DNA of 64,000 nucleotides from Tetragenococcus halophilus subsp. halophilus DSM 20339 (GCF_003841405.1 NZ_PXYA01000002.1:1-64000), one strand, 5' to 3'; counted from the stretch's first letter, positions 8,164 through 16,834 are shown. Numbers and translations are program-made. The notes: generated from the sequence alone by a model not told the origin.

Positions 8164-8344
8164 ATTTGTCTGTTATGCCAAAGATTATTAAAAAAAGACT
8201 TAATAATAAGGAATATATAGAACTTCAGTATTTTTTATGTTACTTTATTAAGTAACAGTAAAGTTTATGACGGTGGCTATCTTTTTCGAAAGTGAGGTGG
8301 TGCGTATGTGCGTACTAACTAAAACTAAAGAAAGGAGAAGCCTT

Positions 8345-8449
8345 TTGTCTGCATTTGAGACGATTCAGGTAATTTTAGGTTTTGGTACATTTACCATCGC
8401 CTTAATTGCTTTAGTCGTTGAATTGCTAAAAAATGACAGAAAAAAATAA
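8345..8449 (+). CDS. Holin-like type I toxin (Hol_Tox/TxpA-BsrG type)
   Basis: 34-residue hydrophobic peptide from a TTG start at 8345 with AAAGGAG 7 bp upstream: SAFETIQVILGFGTFTIALI, then a hydrophobic run and a charged tail KNDRKK. One membrane helix and a lysine-rich end are the pattern of putative holin-like toxins and TxpA/BsrG. The reading frame stays open back to 8267, but that extension lacks membrane features. A bidirectional terminator follows the stop, and a convergent promoter at 8559-8587 would make an antisense RNA overlapping the 3' end, as in txpA/ratA. Membrane depolarising activity is inferred from the family. Confidence 0.7.
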   Translation: MSAFETIQVILGFGTFTIALIALVVELLKNDRKK

Positions 8450-8552
8450 CCGTCAACTTTAGCAGGACGACGATTATTTTTTATTAATCAAACTCTGCCA
8501 CCGTCTTAATCGGTGCTGTTATTGAAGAGTTGTTTACACAACTCTTCTTTAC
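8440..8552 (-). ncRNA. Candidate antisense antitoxin RNA
   Basis: Inferred RNA from the minus-strand promoter (TATAAT complement at 8559-8564), starting near 8552. It would begin with a perfect 10-bp hairpin (8524-8533 / 8538-8547) and end at the bidirectional terminator 8441-8482 (AAAAAATAACCGTC / GACGACGATTATTTTTT), which it shares with the toxin mRNA. It also carries GACGGTGGC (complement of 8497-8505), identical to a stretch in the toxin 5' leader (8269-8277). Size (about 110 nt) and layout fit a type I antitoxin. Confidence 0.55.
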
Positions 8553-8558
8553 ACAACA

Positions 8559-8587
8559 ATTATAACAAATTTTCTTACTCTATTCAA
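8559..8587 (-). promoter_or_regulatory. Promoter of the antisense RNA
   Basis: On the minus strand TTGAAT (8587-8582), 17-bp spacer, TATAAT (8564-8559). The elements and spacing are near consensus for sigma A. It points toward the holin-like toxin gene. Confidence 0.65.
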
Positions 8588-8618
8588 CTTTTATGTTACT
8601 TTAAAAAGCAACATAAAA

Positions 8619-10292
8619 CCTGAATGATTTATAAAAATTTGTGGATAACGCATTCGACTGTTCAACGAGGTGACTTTTATGTTATTTTCCCTTTTTATCG
8701 CCGCTTTTGAATAAAGAATAGAAAGGGATGATCGAACGACGCTAAAAAAAGATAAAATTCTTCCTAGAGAATGAAAGCCAAGCCTTTTTTATCAAGAGGA
8801 AAAGGGGAAAAGTAAACTAGAGATTCAATCGCTGAATTCGTGTAAGGACTTCCCAAAAAAGCGTGTTGTAAACATTCGTACTTGATAAGTGAATTTGCAC
8901 TTGACGCGCGTGTTCTGTGACTTTTCCAGCAATATGAAATAGTTGAAAACGGATCGTGTCAATCACCGTCGTCTTTTTCTCTTGCGGAAAAGTCAGCTGT
9001 TTCATCAAGTGGATGATATTATAGGCGATAAAACTTAGGGCTAAGCGAACCTTATTCGCTAAAAAGGAAGGACTGTCCGTTTTATCAGCGAAAAATCCGG
9101 TCTTCATTTCTTTAATGAAGTTTTCCATATTCCCTCGTTTTTGATAGAGCTGAAAAATGGTTTGGGGCGAAAGATGAGCGAAATCGGTCACCACAAATTG
9201 AAATTCGGAAAAAAGTAAAGTTTCGGCTTTTCGAGTAGCCTTGATGGCTACTGTTCGAGATCGGTCCCAAGAATCTGCTTGATAAGCCATCTTAAAATAT
9301 TGATGTTCGGACTTTGTGTAGTCCGTACCGTTGGTATATTGGACAAGATGTTGCGCATAATGAATCAACCGTACGTTATTTTTCAATTTAATCACATAAT
9401 GGGCGCCTCGACACTCACATTGTTTATAAATTTCCGGTTTGGCAAAGCCACTATCCCGCGTACAAGCATTGTGGGATCACTCGAACGTTGTTGGTAATGC
9501 GCCAACATTTCTACGAGATAATCTTCGGCGTGGGTGGAGGTATAAGATTTGCCATGACGATGGCGAACATCTAATGCCAATCCGGTTAAACCTTCAAATG
9601 CCACAAATGAATGATACCCATTGAGGCCATAGTGGTAAATATATTCCCCTGCTTCTTGCTTTCCGTAAGTGGGACAACAGGTGGAATCCAGATCAAGCAC
9701 GAGTTGTTGGCTGTTTTGCTGGTCCATGCCTAAATCGCCAAGTTTTTTCGCCACTTGTAATAGTTGATTAACATTTTCTTCTGTCAAGGTATGAAGCAAA
9801 GTAGACATCATAAATTGCGAACTAAGGCGTTCTTGTTTCAATGCTTCCTTAAAAAGGCGATCATATTGTAAGGTGTTGGCGTCTCGGTCTCGAGAATAAC
9901 CAGCGATCAATTGATATAGCCATTGTTTTACGACATCCAGCCATTCATGTTGGGCGAAGGCACGATACTCTGGAATATGAACGTATTGCGCTAACAGGGA
10001 ATCAAAACGAATTTGATTTAGAAACTCCGAAAGTAAGACGAGCCCCGCGTCATTGGTTAAGGTGCCACCGTCATTGGCGATCAAGATGGCTTTTTGCTTA
10101 TTGAATGTAAGAGAATTTTGTTGTAAAGTGAAAGACATAAGAACGCACTCCTTATTGTTATGTTTCGTTGACTTTACAATAACACGAAGTGCGTTCTTTT
10201 TGTACACCCAGAAGGTGAAGCAACTCAACCTTTAGAAAAAAGCACATGCCAAGGATTGAATGATCCTGGGAAAAATTTATAAATCATTCAGG
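8619..10292 (-). mobile_element. IS1380-family insertion sequence, complete ends
   Basis: 1674-bp element. Terminal inverted repeats share CCTGAATGATTTATAAA (8619-8635, and its complement ending at 10292). The flanks are TAAAA on both sides (8614-8618 and 10293-10297), a 5-bp target duplication as made by IS1380 elements. It carries one transposase gene on the minus strand, interrupted by a 1-base deletion. The intact ends and duplication suggest recent insertion. Confidence 0.85.
8817..10138 (-). pseudogene. IS1380-family transposase, one frameshift
   Basis: Starts at 10138 (MSFTLQQNSLTFNKQKAILI) and would be about 440 residues. The N-terminal part contains the first DDE aspartate in LVLDLDSTCCPTYGKQ. 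The frame breaks at 9455-9457, where GGG should be GGGG to read LVRGDSGFAKPEIY (second aspartate), and the rest (VIKLKNNVRLIHYAQ through QLYQKRGNMENFIKEMK, with the final acidic residue) is in the next frame. Programmed frameshifting is not typical of IS1380, so this is a mutation or a homopolymer error. The ends of the element look intact, so the copy could still be moved in trans. Confidence 0.85.
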
Positions 10293-10340
10293 TAAAAAGT
10301 TCTAGTAATAACTTTTTAAGATAATCTTATCTGTCCTTTT

Positions 10341-10607
10341 TCAATTATAAACATTTTTTTCATGACCAACTTGAACAGCTAGTACAACCAATTGGCTATC
10401 TTCTATTTCAACGATAACACGATATTTGCCAATTCTATAACGCCATTGACCAGACCGATTTGTAGTTAGTTCTTTGCCAAATTTGCGAGGGTCGTCAATT
10501 CCATCAATATGCTGATACAGCCAACGAGTAATTAAAGTCGCCTGATATTTATCCATTTTTCTAAATTGTTTTTGTATTTCAGAAGTGAAGACTAAGCGGT
10601 AGCTCAT
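10341..10607 (-). CDS. relE: RelE/ParE-family toxin
   Basis: 88 residues, normal length. Pattern YRLVFTSEIQKQFRKMDKYQ at the N-terminus and GQWRYRIGKYRVIVEIEDSQ then VVLAVQVGHEKNVY at the C-terminus matches the RelE/StbE mRNA interferase fold, with the basic R-x-R-x-G-x-Y-R catalytic region. Its ATG overlaps the antitoxin stop by 4 bp. It probably cleaves mRNA at the ribosome unless bound by the antitoxin. Intact, unlike the YafQ-type pair at 4867. Confidence 0.85.
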   Translation of the reverse strand: MSYRLVFTSEIQKQFRKMDKYQATLITRWLYQHIDGIDDPRKFGKELTTNRSGQWRYRIGKYRVIVEIEDSQLVVLAVQVGHEKNVYN

Positions 10608-10834
10608 TCTAAACCTCCAAATTCAGAAAGAATTTCATCCATTGATACTGTTTGCTTACCATTTTCGAGCCAATGTTTATATGCAATCTCAGCTGTTTGG
10701 CGGTCATATTCATCTTCTAATTGTTCCATCGAATAGGTTTTTAAAAGGTCAGACAAAGAGATTCCGTAGAAATCAGCCATATAATTCAACCATTCTTTTT
10801 CCGCGTCACTTACACGTACTGTAATCATAGCCAT
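10604..10834 (-). CDS. relB: RelB-family antitoxin
   Basis: 76 residues with an N-terminal ribbon-helix-helix (MITVRVSDAEKEWLNYMADF then YGISLSDLLK) and an acidic tail ending EILSEFGGLE. GGAGGTGC precedes the start. Co-translated with the RelE-type toxin (4-bp ATGA-type overlap). A perfect palindrome 19 bp upstream of the start is the likely autoregulatory operator. Confidence 0.85.
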   Translation of the reverse strand: MAMITVRVSDAEKEWLNYMADFYGISLSDLLKTYSMEQLEDEYDRQTAEIAYKHWLENGKQTVSMDEILSEFGGLE

Positions 10835-10852
10835 AACAATGCACCTCCACTC

Positions 10853-10869
10853 GTATTACATTGTAATAC
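10853..10869. promoter_or_regulatory. Operator of the relBE operon
   Basis: GTATTACA-T-TGTAATAC, a perfect 8+1+8 palindrome immediately upstream of the antitoxin ribosome binding site, where ribbon-helix-helix antitoxins bind. Confidence 0.65.
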
Positions 10870-11000
10870 AAACAAAGGCCTTCGTCAATTAAACTTCATA
10901 GTTGAGTTAAAGTAACCGTATAAGGACACATACTTGTTTGCGTAAATATTTGTCATTTTACTCAAGAGAATATATAAGATATATATTAGGAGTGATTATC

Positions 11001-11237
11001 ATGTCCGTTAAACTTCGTAAAGTGGGTTCTTCTCATGTTCTAACTGTACCCAATAAATTTAAAGTACCAGAAAATACCGAATTCGATGTTTTTCATGGCC
11101 ACGATGGAAGTATCATTTATACGCCTAAACGGAACAATCCATTCGAAGGAGATTGGTATAACCACGATCTCCAACAAGAAAGTGAATTTGAAAACGTAGA
11201 TGATTTAAATATCGAAATGGTTAGAAAAAGTGGGTGA
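11001..11237 (+). CDS. Orphan MazE/AbrB-fold antitoxin-like protein
   Basis: 78 residues from 11001 (AGGAG 10 bp upstream; the upstream extension to 10938 lacks one). The N-terminus SVKLRKVGSSHVLTVPNKFK is a SpoVT/AbrB swapped-hairpin DNA-binding motif as in MazE/PemI, and the acidic C-terminus resembles a toxin-binding tail. No toxin gene follows: a terminator begins 20 bp after the stop. It is therefore a solitary antitoxin-like regulator or the survivor of a lost pair. Confidence 0.75.
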   Translation: MSVKLRKVGSSHVLTVPNKFKVPENTEFDVFHGHDGSIIYTPKRNNPFEGDWYNHDLQQESEFENVDDLNIEMVRKSG

Positions 11238-11257
11238 TAACAAACTGCACTGTGTAT

Positions 11258-11301
11258 AAACCGACGCTTAACGTAACTCTCTTAAGTATCGGTTTATTTT
11301 T
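11258..11301 (+). terminator. Terminator after the MazE-like gene
   Basis: AAACCGA...CTTAA pairs with TTAAG...TCGGTTT (11258-11295), then ATTTTTTT. Confidence 0.75.
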
Positions 11302-11337
11302 TTGTTAAAAGAAACTTGGCAACCACTTCCCTGTCAT

Positions 11338-11366
11338 TTGAGCCAACTTCCCCACTGTGCTAAACT
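11338..11366 (+). promoter_or_regulatory. Promoter of the Ldh_2-type dehydrogenase
   Basis: TTGAGC (11338-11343), 17-bp spacer, TAAACT (11361-11366) with a TG one base before the -10 (extended -10). Confidence 0.6.
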
Positions 11367-11378
11367 ATAGATAAATAA

Positions 11379-11392
11379 AGCAAGCGCTTACT
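11379..11392. promoter_or_regulatory. Catabolite-responsive element (cre)
   Basis: AGCAAGCGCTTACT matches 12 of 14 positions of the CcpA consensus TGWAARCGYTWNCW. It lies about 12 bp downstream of the -10 at 11361, a repressing position. Confidence 0.6.
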
Positions 11393-11447
11393 TCTTTATT
11401 TTTGCTTTACTTACATAATTAAAAACTTAATTTAGGAGGAATTTTGC

Positions 11448-12554
11448 ATGACAAGCTTCATAGAATGGGATTTTTTGACGGACTTTATCGAAAAGGCTTT
11501 CGCTGCTTATGGAGTACCTCAAGAAGATGCTAAGATTTGTACGGATATTTTGTTGCAGGCGGATAAAAAAGGAATTGAAAGTCATGGTGTGAACCGTTTT
11601 AAGCCTATTTATATCGATCGAATTAAAGCAGGTATTCAAAATCCAATTACAAAATTCGATATTGTACGTGAAACGCCTACCACTGCTGTTGTTGATGGTC
11701 ATGACGGCATGGGACAAGTCATTGGTCATCAATCAATGCAGCTGGCAATTGATAAAGCCAAAGAATATGGCATGGGCATGGTCGCAGTGAGAAACTCCAC
11801 GCATTATGGTATAGCTGGCTATTATACGGATATGGCAGCTGAGGCTGGCTGTATCGGAATGTCGGGTACAAACGCTCGTCCTTCTATCGCCCCTACTTTC
11901 AGTGTAGAAAATAAATTAGGAACCAATCCTTTAACGGTCAGCTTCCCAACTGATGAAGAATTTCCATTTTCATTAGATTGTGCGACTTCTATTATTCAAA
12001 GAGGAAAAATCGAACTATATGAAAGACAAGGTACAGATACGCCAGCAGGTGCAGTCATCGGACGTGATGGTTCAGCAATGACTGATTCTCCTGAAATTTT
12101 AAAAGCACTACAAACCGGAAATGCTGCCTTAGCGCCTCTAGGTGGGATTGGCGAAAAACTTTCCGGCTATAAAGGATACGGTTATGCCACAATTGTTGAA
12201 GTTCTCTCTGCTGCTTTACAACAAGGAAACTTCTTAAGTATGTTATCAGGAATCGGTGAAAATGGCGAAAAAGCAAAATATCATCTAGGTCATTTCTTCA
12301 TTGCTATTGATACCGAAGCTTTTATGGGATTAGAAAGCTTTAAGAAAACTGCTGGTGATATTCTACGAGAACTACGTGCCGCAGAAAAAGCTCCTGATGC
12401 AGATCGAATCTACACACCTGGTGAAAAAGAATATCTTGTTTGGCAAGAACGGCAAAAAACTGGCTTACCTGTGAATGAATCTGTTCAAAAAGAATTAATT
12501 GAAATTCGCAATGAAGCAGGACTAACAGATTATTATTTCCCGTTTGAAGAATAA
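11448..12554 (+). CDS. Ldh_2 family malate/L-lactate/ureidoglycolate dehydrogenase
   Basis: 368 residues, family length. It is an NAD(P)-dependent oxidoreductase of the Ldh_2 (MDH/LDH type 2) family, which acts on 2-hydroxy acids such as malate, L-lactate, sulfolactate or ureidoglycolate. The family signatures are ADKKGIESHGVNRFKP (conserved Ser-His-Gly) near residue 40 and MVAVRNSTHYGIAGYYTDMA with its catalytic-region histidine near 120. AGGAGG is 8 bp upstream. It stands alone with its own promoter and a cre site, so carbon-catabolite repression is likely. Substrate cannot be decided. Confidence 0.85.
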   Translation: MTSFIEWDFLTDFIEKAFAAYGVPQEDAKICTDILLQADKKGIESHGVNRFKPIYIDRIKAGIQNPITKFDIVRETPTTAVVDGHDGMGQVIGHQSMQLAIDKAKEYGMGMVAVRNSTHYGIAGYYTDMAAEAGCIGMSGTNARPSIAPTFSVENKLGTNPLTVSFPTDEEFPFSLDCATSIIQRGKIELYERQGTDTPAGAVIGRDGSAMTDSPEILKALQTGNAALAPLGGIGEKLSGYKGYGYATIVEVLSAALQQGNFLSMLSGIGENGEKAKYHLGHFFIAIDTEAFMGLESFKKTAGDILRELRAAEKAPDADRIYTPGEKEYLVWQERQKTGLPVNESVQKELIEIRNEAGLTDYYFPFEE

Positions 12555-12721
12555 AATGACTTATAATTTATTTAGTTGTTATATTATATTTTTTCTAAAC
12601 TAAAAGTTGAAAATTAGTAAGCAACTGAAAAATAAAGTTCATTATTAAACTACGGCTTTATTTTAAGCTTATTAAAAGCAAATATTTAACTATCAAAATT
12701 CCTTGAATTAGGTTAAAATAT

Positions 12722-12824
12722 ACTCACCCCAAAAAGGGGAAATGTATGGTAACTGTTATAGAAAACTAATTTTTTCAAAATGTTGAAAAGTAGGCAGACA
12801 AGTATATAACTTTTAGGGGTGGGT
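12722..12824 (+). promoter_or_regulatory. Candidate leader switch of the NRAMP-related gene
   Basis: ACTCACCCC (12722-12730) can form a small local hairpin with GGGG (12736-12739). Alternatively it can form a 9-bp helix (one U-G pair) with GGGGTGGGT (12816-12824), which is the ribosome binding site of the gene at 12829. The two pairings exclude each other. No known riboswitch consensus was recognised. The rest of the 274-bp gap (12555-12828) is A/T-rich without an ORF. Confidence 0.35.
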
Positions 12825-12828
12825 AAAA

Positions 12829-14072
12829 ATGGGTCAAAAGAAAAAGCACAAGAAAAGTTTGGCAGAAAAGTTGAAAGGTATGGGACCAGCAGCCATAGTA
12901 ACCAGCGCCTTTGTTGGCCCTGGTACTATTACAACAACAACACTGGCCGGTGTTAATTTTAAATATTCATTATTATGGGCAATCCTTTTTTCTGGCTTGT
13001 CTCTGGTAGTTTTAATGGAAATGGCTGGAAGAATTGGTATTATTTCAAATCATGATATAGCTGAAGCAGCAACTGCGAGTTTTTCAAATAAAAAGCTAGC
13101 AGGAATCATCATCAAAAGTGTCATTGTTGTTACCTTATTTGCTACAGCTTTTGGACTTGAAGCAGGAAATCTTATCGCGGATCATTAGGAATAGCTGATA
13201 GCGCGAATTTTCCACAATGGCTCTCAGCTCTTATTCTTGGAGTAGCTGCATTTTATGCCGTGGCTGTTGGAACTGCCAAAACGCTTGAAAAATTGATGTC
13301 TTTCTTCGTTAGTCTGATGGGCTTTATCTTTATACTTACTATGATACTGGTTGGCCCCAACTACATTGAAGTGTTCAATGGTTTTATTCCAACAAATATC
13401 CCAGAAGGTTCAGGCGTAAACATTATTGCACTGATTGGTACGACTTTGATTGGTATTAATATATTGATGCATGCCACAACCACTGCAGAAAAGTGGCAAG
13501 GCTCTGAGCATTTAGAAGATGCTAATTTCGATATTTATTTTAATGTTGGCATAGGTACAATTATTACATTTGCTATTGTTATTACAAGCGGAACGGTTTT
13601 ATACGGGAGTGGAACCACTGTAGATACACCACTTGTATTTTCACAAATGTTGGAACCCGTATTAGGAAGTTATGCTAAAATCATTGGAAATGTAGGAATT
13701 GCAGCCGCTGGGTTATCATCGGCGATCGCTACACCGCTTATTTTAAAGACCGTTCTGGCTCGACTGTTTCGTTGGGAAGCTAATGGCACGAAAGCACGAA
13801 TAACAGGAGGCTCAGCTGTTATTTTCGGCTCGATATTTGCGGCGATCGGCACAAATCCAACCCAAATGATTGTATTTGCTTCTGCAATTAGCGGTCTATT
13901 TTTACCTATCGTAGCTATTTTGATTATGATTGCCGCAAATAATAAGAAACTGTTACAAGAGTATAGAAATAACATATTTCAAAACATTCTTGGTGGAATC
14001 GCAACGCTGATTACACTTGCTCTTGGTATTAATAGCTTGCTTAATTTCTTTGAAAATTTAACTAGCTTATAG
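12829..14072 (+). pseudogene. NRAMP-related divalent metal transporter, one frameshift
   Basis: About 414 residues with 10-11 helices, the NRAMP (SLC11) fold. The first 118 residues read to 13179-13180, where one G seems missing: GCGGATCA instead of GCGGGATCA. The continuing frame, SLGIADSANFPQWLSALILG, then runs to the end. TM1 carries VGPGT in place of the canonical DPGN, and TM6 carries LMHATTT in place of the MPHN-type motif, so the usual manganese/iron ligands are absent. Such replacement is known in NRAMP-related magnesium transporters and other distant branches; substrate is therefore open. It has its own leader and terminator. Confidence 0.75.
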
Positions 14073-14154
14073 TGCTTAACAAGCGCATGTTTGCTGACAT
14101 CTACCAATGAACTGTAAAATAAAGTAGAGCTTTTCTATTGTTTATAAATTGTTT

Positions 14155-14192
14155 AAAAGAAGGGCGTTTAAACAAAAGCACCCTTCTTTTTA
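14155..14192 (+). terminator. Terminator after the NRAMP-related gene
   Basis: AAAAGAAGGG (14155-14164) / CCCTTCTTTT (14181-14190), ending in a T-run. The rest of the 14073-14315 gap shows no ORF. Confidence 0.7.
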
Positions 14193-14315
14193 CATGCGCT
14201 AAACAAACAACTGTTAAAAGAATATTTAAAAATAAGTCCTACTTTTTTGTTAAAAATACAAAAAAGCATTACGATAATATTGTAGTAAGAAACTTTAAAA
14301 AAGGAGACAAATAAT

Positions 14316-16535
14316 ATGAACCAGGATCCAGAAAAATTACTAGAACAATTATCCTTGGAAGAAAAAGCTTCTCTTGTATCCGGGACTGATTTTTGGTATA
14401 CCACAGCTATTGAATGCTTGGATATTCCATCTCTCAATTTAACTGATGGCCCTGCCGGGTTGAGAAAACAAGCAGGCGACAGCGACGCCCTTGGTTTAAA
14501 TAAAAGTGTAGAAGCCATCAATTTTCCGGCAGCCAACTTAATCGCTTGCTCTTTTGACCGGAAGGCGTTACAAGAATTAGGGGAACGCTTAGGTAATGCA
14601 GCCCAATCAGAAGATGTATCCATCCTGCTAGGTCCAGGAATCAACATTAAGCGTAGCCCTCTGGCTGGACGCAATTTTGAGTTTTTTTCTGAAGACCCTT
14701 ATTTAACAGGTGAATTAGGCGCAGCTTATGTCAAAGGGGTTCAAAATAAAGGGGTTGGCGTGAGTCTGAAACATTTTGTGGCAAATAACCGAGAAAATCA
14801 ACGTTTTACCGTTTCATCAAATATCGAAGAACGACCTCTGCGTGAAATTTATCTACATGCTTTTGAAACAATCGTTAAAGATGCTCATCCTTATACCATT
14901 ATGTGTTCTTATAATCCTTTAAATGGCGTTTTAAATGCCCAGAACCGTACGTTATTGACAGATATTTTGCGAAATGAATGGGGCTTTGATGGTATAGTTT
15001 TATCTGATTGGGGTGCAGTCGCAGATTCAGCCGCCTCCGTGCAAGCAGGTATGGATCTAGAAATGCCAGGAAAAGGAAAAGCATCACAACAAGCAGTAGT
15101 TGAAGCCGTTCAAAACAATCAACTTGCTGTTGAAGATCTAGATAACTCTGTCTTACGTATACTAAAGCTTATTCAACAGCTGACAGATAACGCGCAGACG
15201 GATCCCTCTTATGACAAAGAAAAACAACATGAGCTAGCACGTGTATTGGCATCTAACAGCATGGTTTTATTGAAAAATGACGAACAAGTATTGCCGATAA
15301 AAGAGGACGATTCACTATTAGTTGTCGGAGAACTAGCCGATAACCCTCGCTCACAAGGCGGTGGCAGTTCACATGTCAATGCTTATAAAGTTTCTTCTCC
15401 CTTAGAAAATATCCAAAGCGGTCATAGCAACGTTCATTTTGAACAGGGCTATCACTTAGACCAAACAGCGGATAAAAATTTATCAAGCAAAGCTTTGGAA
15501 GCTGCCAAAAAAGCAGACAAAGTAGTATTATTCGCAGGTTTTCCTGAATCCCTTGAATCTGAAGGCTTTGACAAAGATTCTCTCTTGTTGCCAGAAAACC
15601 AAAATCGCTTAATTCAAGAAATCAGCCAAGTCAATGACAATGTCGTTGTCGTTTTACAAAATGGCTCTGTAGTTGCAATGCCTTGGATTCATCAGGTAAA
15701 AGCCATTTTAGAAACTTATTTAGCAGGTGAAACAGTAGGCGAAGCCACTTGGGATGTGCTTAAAGGTACTGTTAATCCTTCAGGCAAATTGGCCGAAACT
15801 TTTCCACAACGCGTGGAAGATAATCCGACAGCCTTGACTTTCAATGCAAGCACGATTGATGAAAACTACCGTGAAGGACTTTTTGTAGGTTATCGTTATT
15901 ATGACAAGAAAAAATTAGCACCATTATTCCCATTTGGTCACGGCTTAAGTTATACGACATTTGCTTACCAAGATTTAACTGTTGAAGAAAAAGAAAATAA
16001 CTTTATCTTAACTGTAACATTATCTAACACCGGTAAAGTAGCCGGAAGCGAAGTTGTACAAGTGTATATTTCAAACCAAACAAGTAATATCGAAAAACCA
16101 GAAAAAGAATTGAAGCAATTTGAAAAAGTTTATCTAGAACCCAACGAAACAAAAAAAGTTAAGATAGTATTAGATGATAGTGCCTTTATGTGGTATAACG
16201 TCGACAAAAAAGACTGGCAAATCGATGATGGCTCTTATCTTGTCCAAGTGGGTTCCTCTTCTGCAGATATCCGGCTCACACAAGAAGTAACCATTCAAAA
16301 AGGAACAAAAACGCATCCTGAAGTAACCTCAGATACTTATATCGCTGATATTATGAAACGTGATGATTTAAAAGATTTGATCGCTACAACAGAGTTTGGA
16401 AAAACACTGAATAATTTAATTGGCGATGATTCCAATAGCAAAATGTTAGAAAACATACCGTTGCGCGCAGCCGAAATGATGGGCTTTTCGCCAGCACAAG
16501 TGAAAGCATTTATTGATAAAGCAAATGAGAAATAG
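14316..16535 (+). CDS. Glycoside hydrolase family 3 beta-glucosidase
   Basis: 739 residues. Domain order is GH3 N-terminal barrel (about 10-290), GH3 C-terminal alpha/beta domain (about 315-560), and a fibronectin type III-like domain (about 590-660), as in BglX-like enzymes. The nucleophile is Asp231 in GIVLSDWGAV; substrate-binding KHFVANNRENQR is near 150 and the DGPAGLR motif is near 44. There is no signal peptide, so it is cytoplasmic and would split beta-glucosides or gluco-oligosaccharides that enter unphosphorylated. AAAGGAGA lies upstream, and it is a single gene with a strong terminator. Unlike the PTS/GH1 pair at 39-43 kb it has no dedicated transporter nearby. Confidence 0.9.
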   Translation: MNQDPEKLLEQLSLEEKASLVSGTDFWYTTAIECLDIPSLNLTDGPAGLRKQAGDSDALGLNKSVEAINFPAANLIACSFDRKALQELGERLGNAAQSEDVSILLGPGINIKRSPLAGRNFEFFSEDPYLTGELGAAYVKGVQNKGVGVSLKHFVANNRENQRFTVSSNIEERPLREIYLHAFETIVKDAHPYTIMCSYNPLNGVLNAQNRTLLTDILRNEWGFDGIVLSDWGAVADSAASVQAGMDLEMPGKGKASQQAVVEAVQNNQLAVEDLDNSVLRILKLIQQLTDNAQTDPSYDKEKQHELARVLASNSMVLLKNDEQVLPIKEDDSLLVVGELADNPRSQGGGSSHVNAYKVSSPLENIQSGHSNVHFEQGYHLDQTADKNLSSKALEAAKKADKVVLFAGFPESLESEGFDKDSLLLPENQNRLIQEISQVNDNVVVVLQNGSVVAMPWIHQVKAILETYLAGETVGEATWDVLKGTVNPSGKLAETFPQRVEDNPTALTFNASTIDENYREGLFVGYRYYDKKKLAPLFPFGHGLSYTTFAYQDLTVEEKENNFILTVTLSNTGKVAGSEVVQVYISNQTSNIEKPEKELKQFEKVYLEPNETKKVKIVLDDSAFMWYNVDKKDWQIDDGSYLVQVGSSSADIRLTQEVTIQKGTKTHPEVTSDTYIADIMKRDDLKDLIATTEFGKTLNNLIGDDSNSKMLENIPLRAAEMMGFSPAQVKAFIDKANEK

Positions 16536-16562
16536 AGTTTTGAGAATCATCTGTGTATAAAT

Positions 16563-16602
16563 AACCCCGTCGATTGGCTAGTTTAGTCAATCGACGGGGT
16601 TT
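16563..16602 (+). terminator. Terminator of the GH3 gene
   Basis: AACCCCGTCGATTG / CAATCGACGGGGTT, a 14-bp perfect stem followed by TATTTG. Confidence 0.85.
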
Positions 16603-16637
16603 ATTTGTAAACAAGTCTTTTTTGAACAAAATTACTC

Positions 16638-16758
16638 TTAATCGTCTAAAACGAATTTTTCCACTGATCCCGACCCGGCGATGAATACATCATAACCAGC
16701 GGCTACTGCTAAACGTGCCAATGTTGTACCCAATTTCCCTTCGCCTAAAATTTCTATT
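16638..16758 (-). pseudogene. Remnant of an F420/NADP-binding oxidoreductase-like gene
   Basis: On the minus strand about 40 codons read [20 protein letters not shown] then DVFIAGSG and end VEKFVLDD-stop. This is the N-terminal Rossmann GxGxxG segment of NADPH-dependent F420-reductase-like proteins. There is no start codon or ribosome binding site and nothing of the remaining about 150 residues, so it is a fragment. It lies beside the truncated transketolase, and both point to deletion in this region. Confidence 0.5.
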
Positions 16759-16765
16759 GAAAAAT

Positions 16766-16810
16766 AAAAACAGATTCCTAGCACTAAAATTTGCTAGAAA
16801 ACTGTTTTTA
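16766..16810. terminator. Bidirectional terminator by the transketolase end
   Basis: AAAAACAG.TT.CTAGCA pairs with TGCTAG.AA.CTGTTTTT. It stops transcription out of the minus-strand transketolase remnant and has A/T runs on both sides. Confidence 0.6.
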
Positions 16811-16834
16811 TTCACACTACCATTATTTTATATA

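Noticed and set aside
8817-10138. Programmed frameshift in the IS1380 transposase
   Set aside because: IS1380 transposases are normally single ORFs, and the shift sits at a lost G in a G-run without a slippery heptamer.
11238-11447. MazF/PemK toxin partner of the MazE-like protein
   Set aside because: Only a terminator, a promoter and a cre site are present; no toxin-like frame on either strand.
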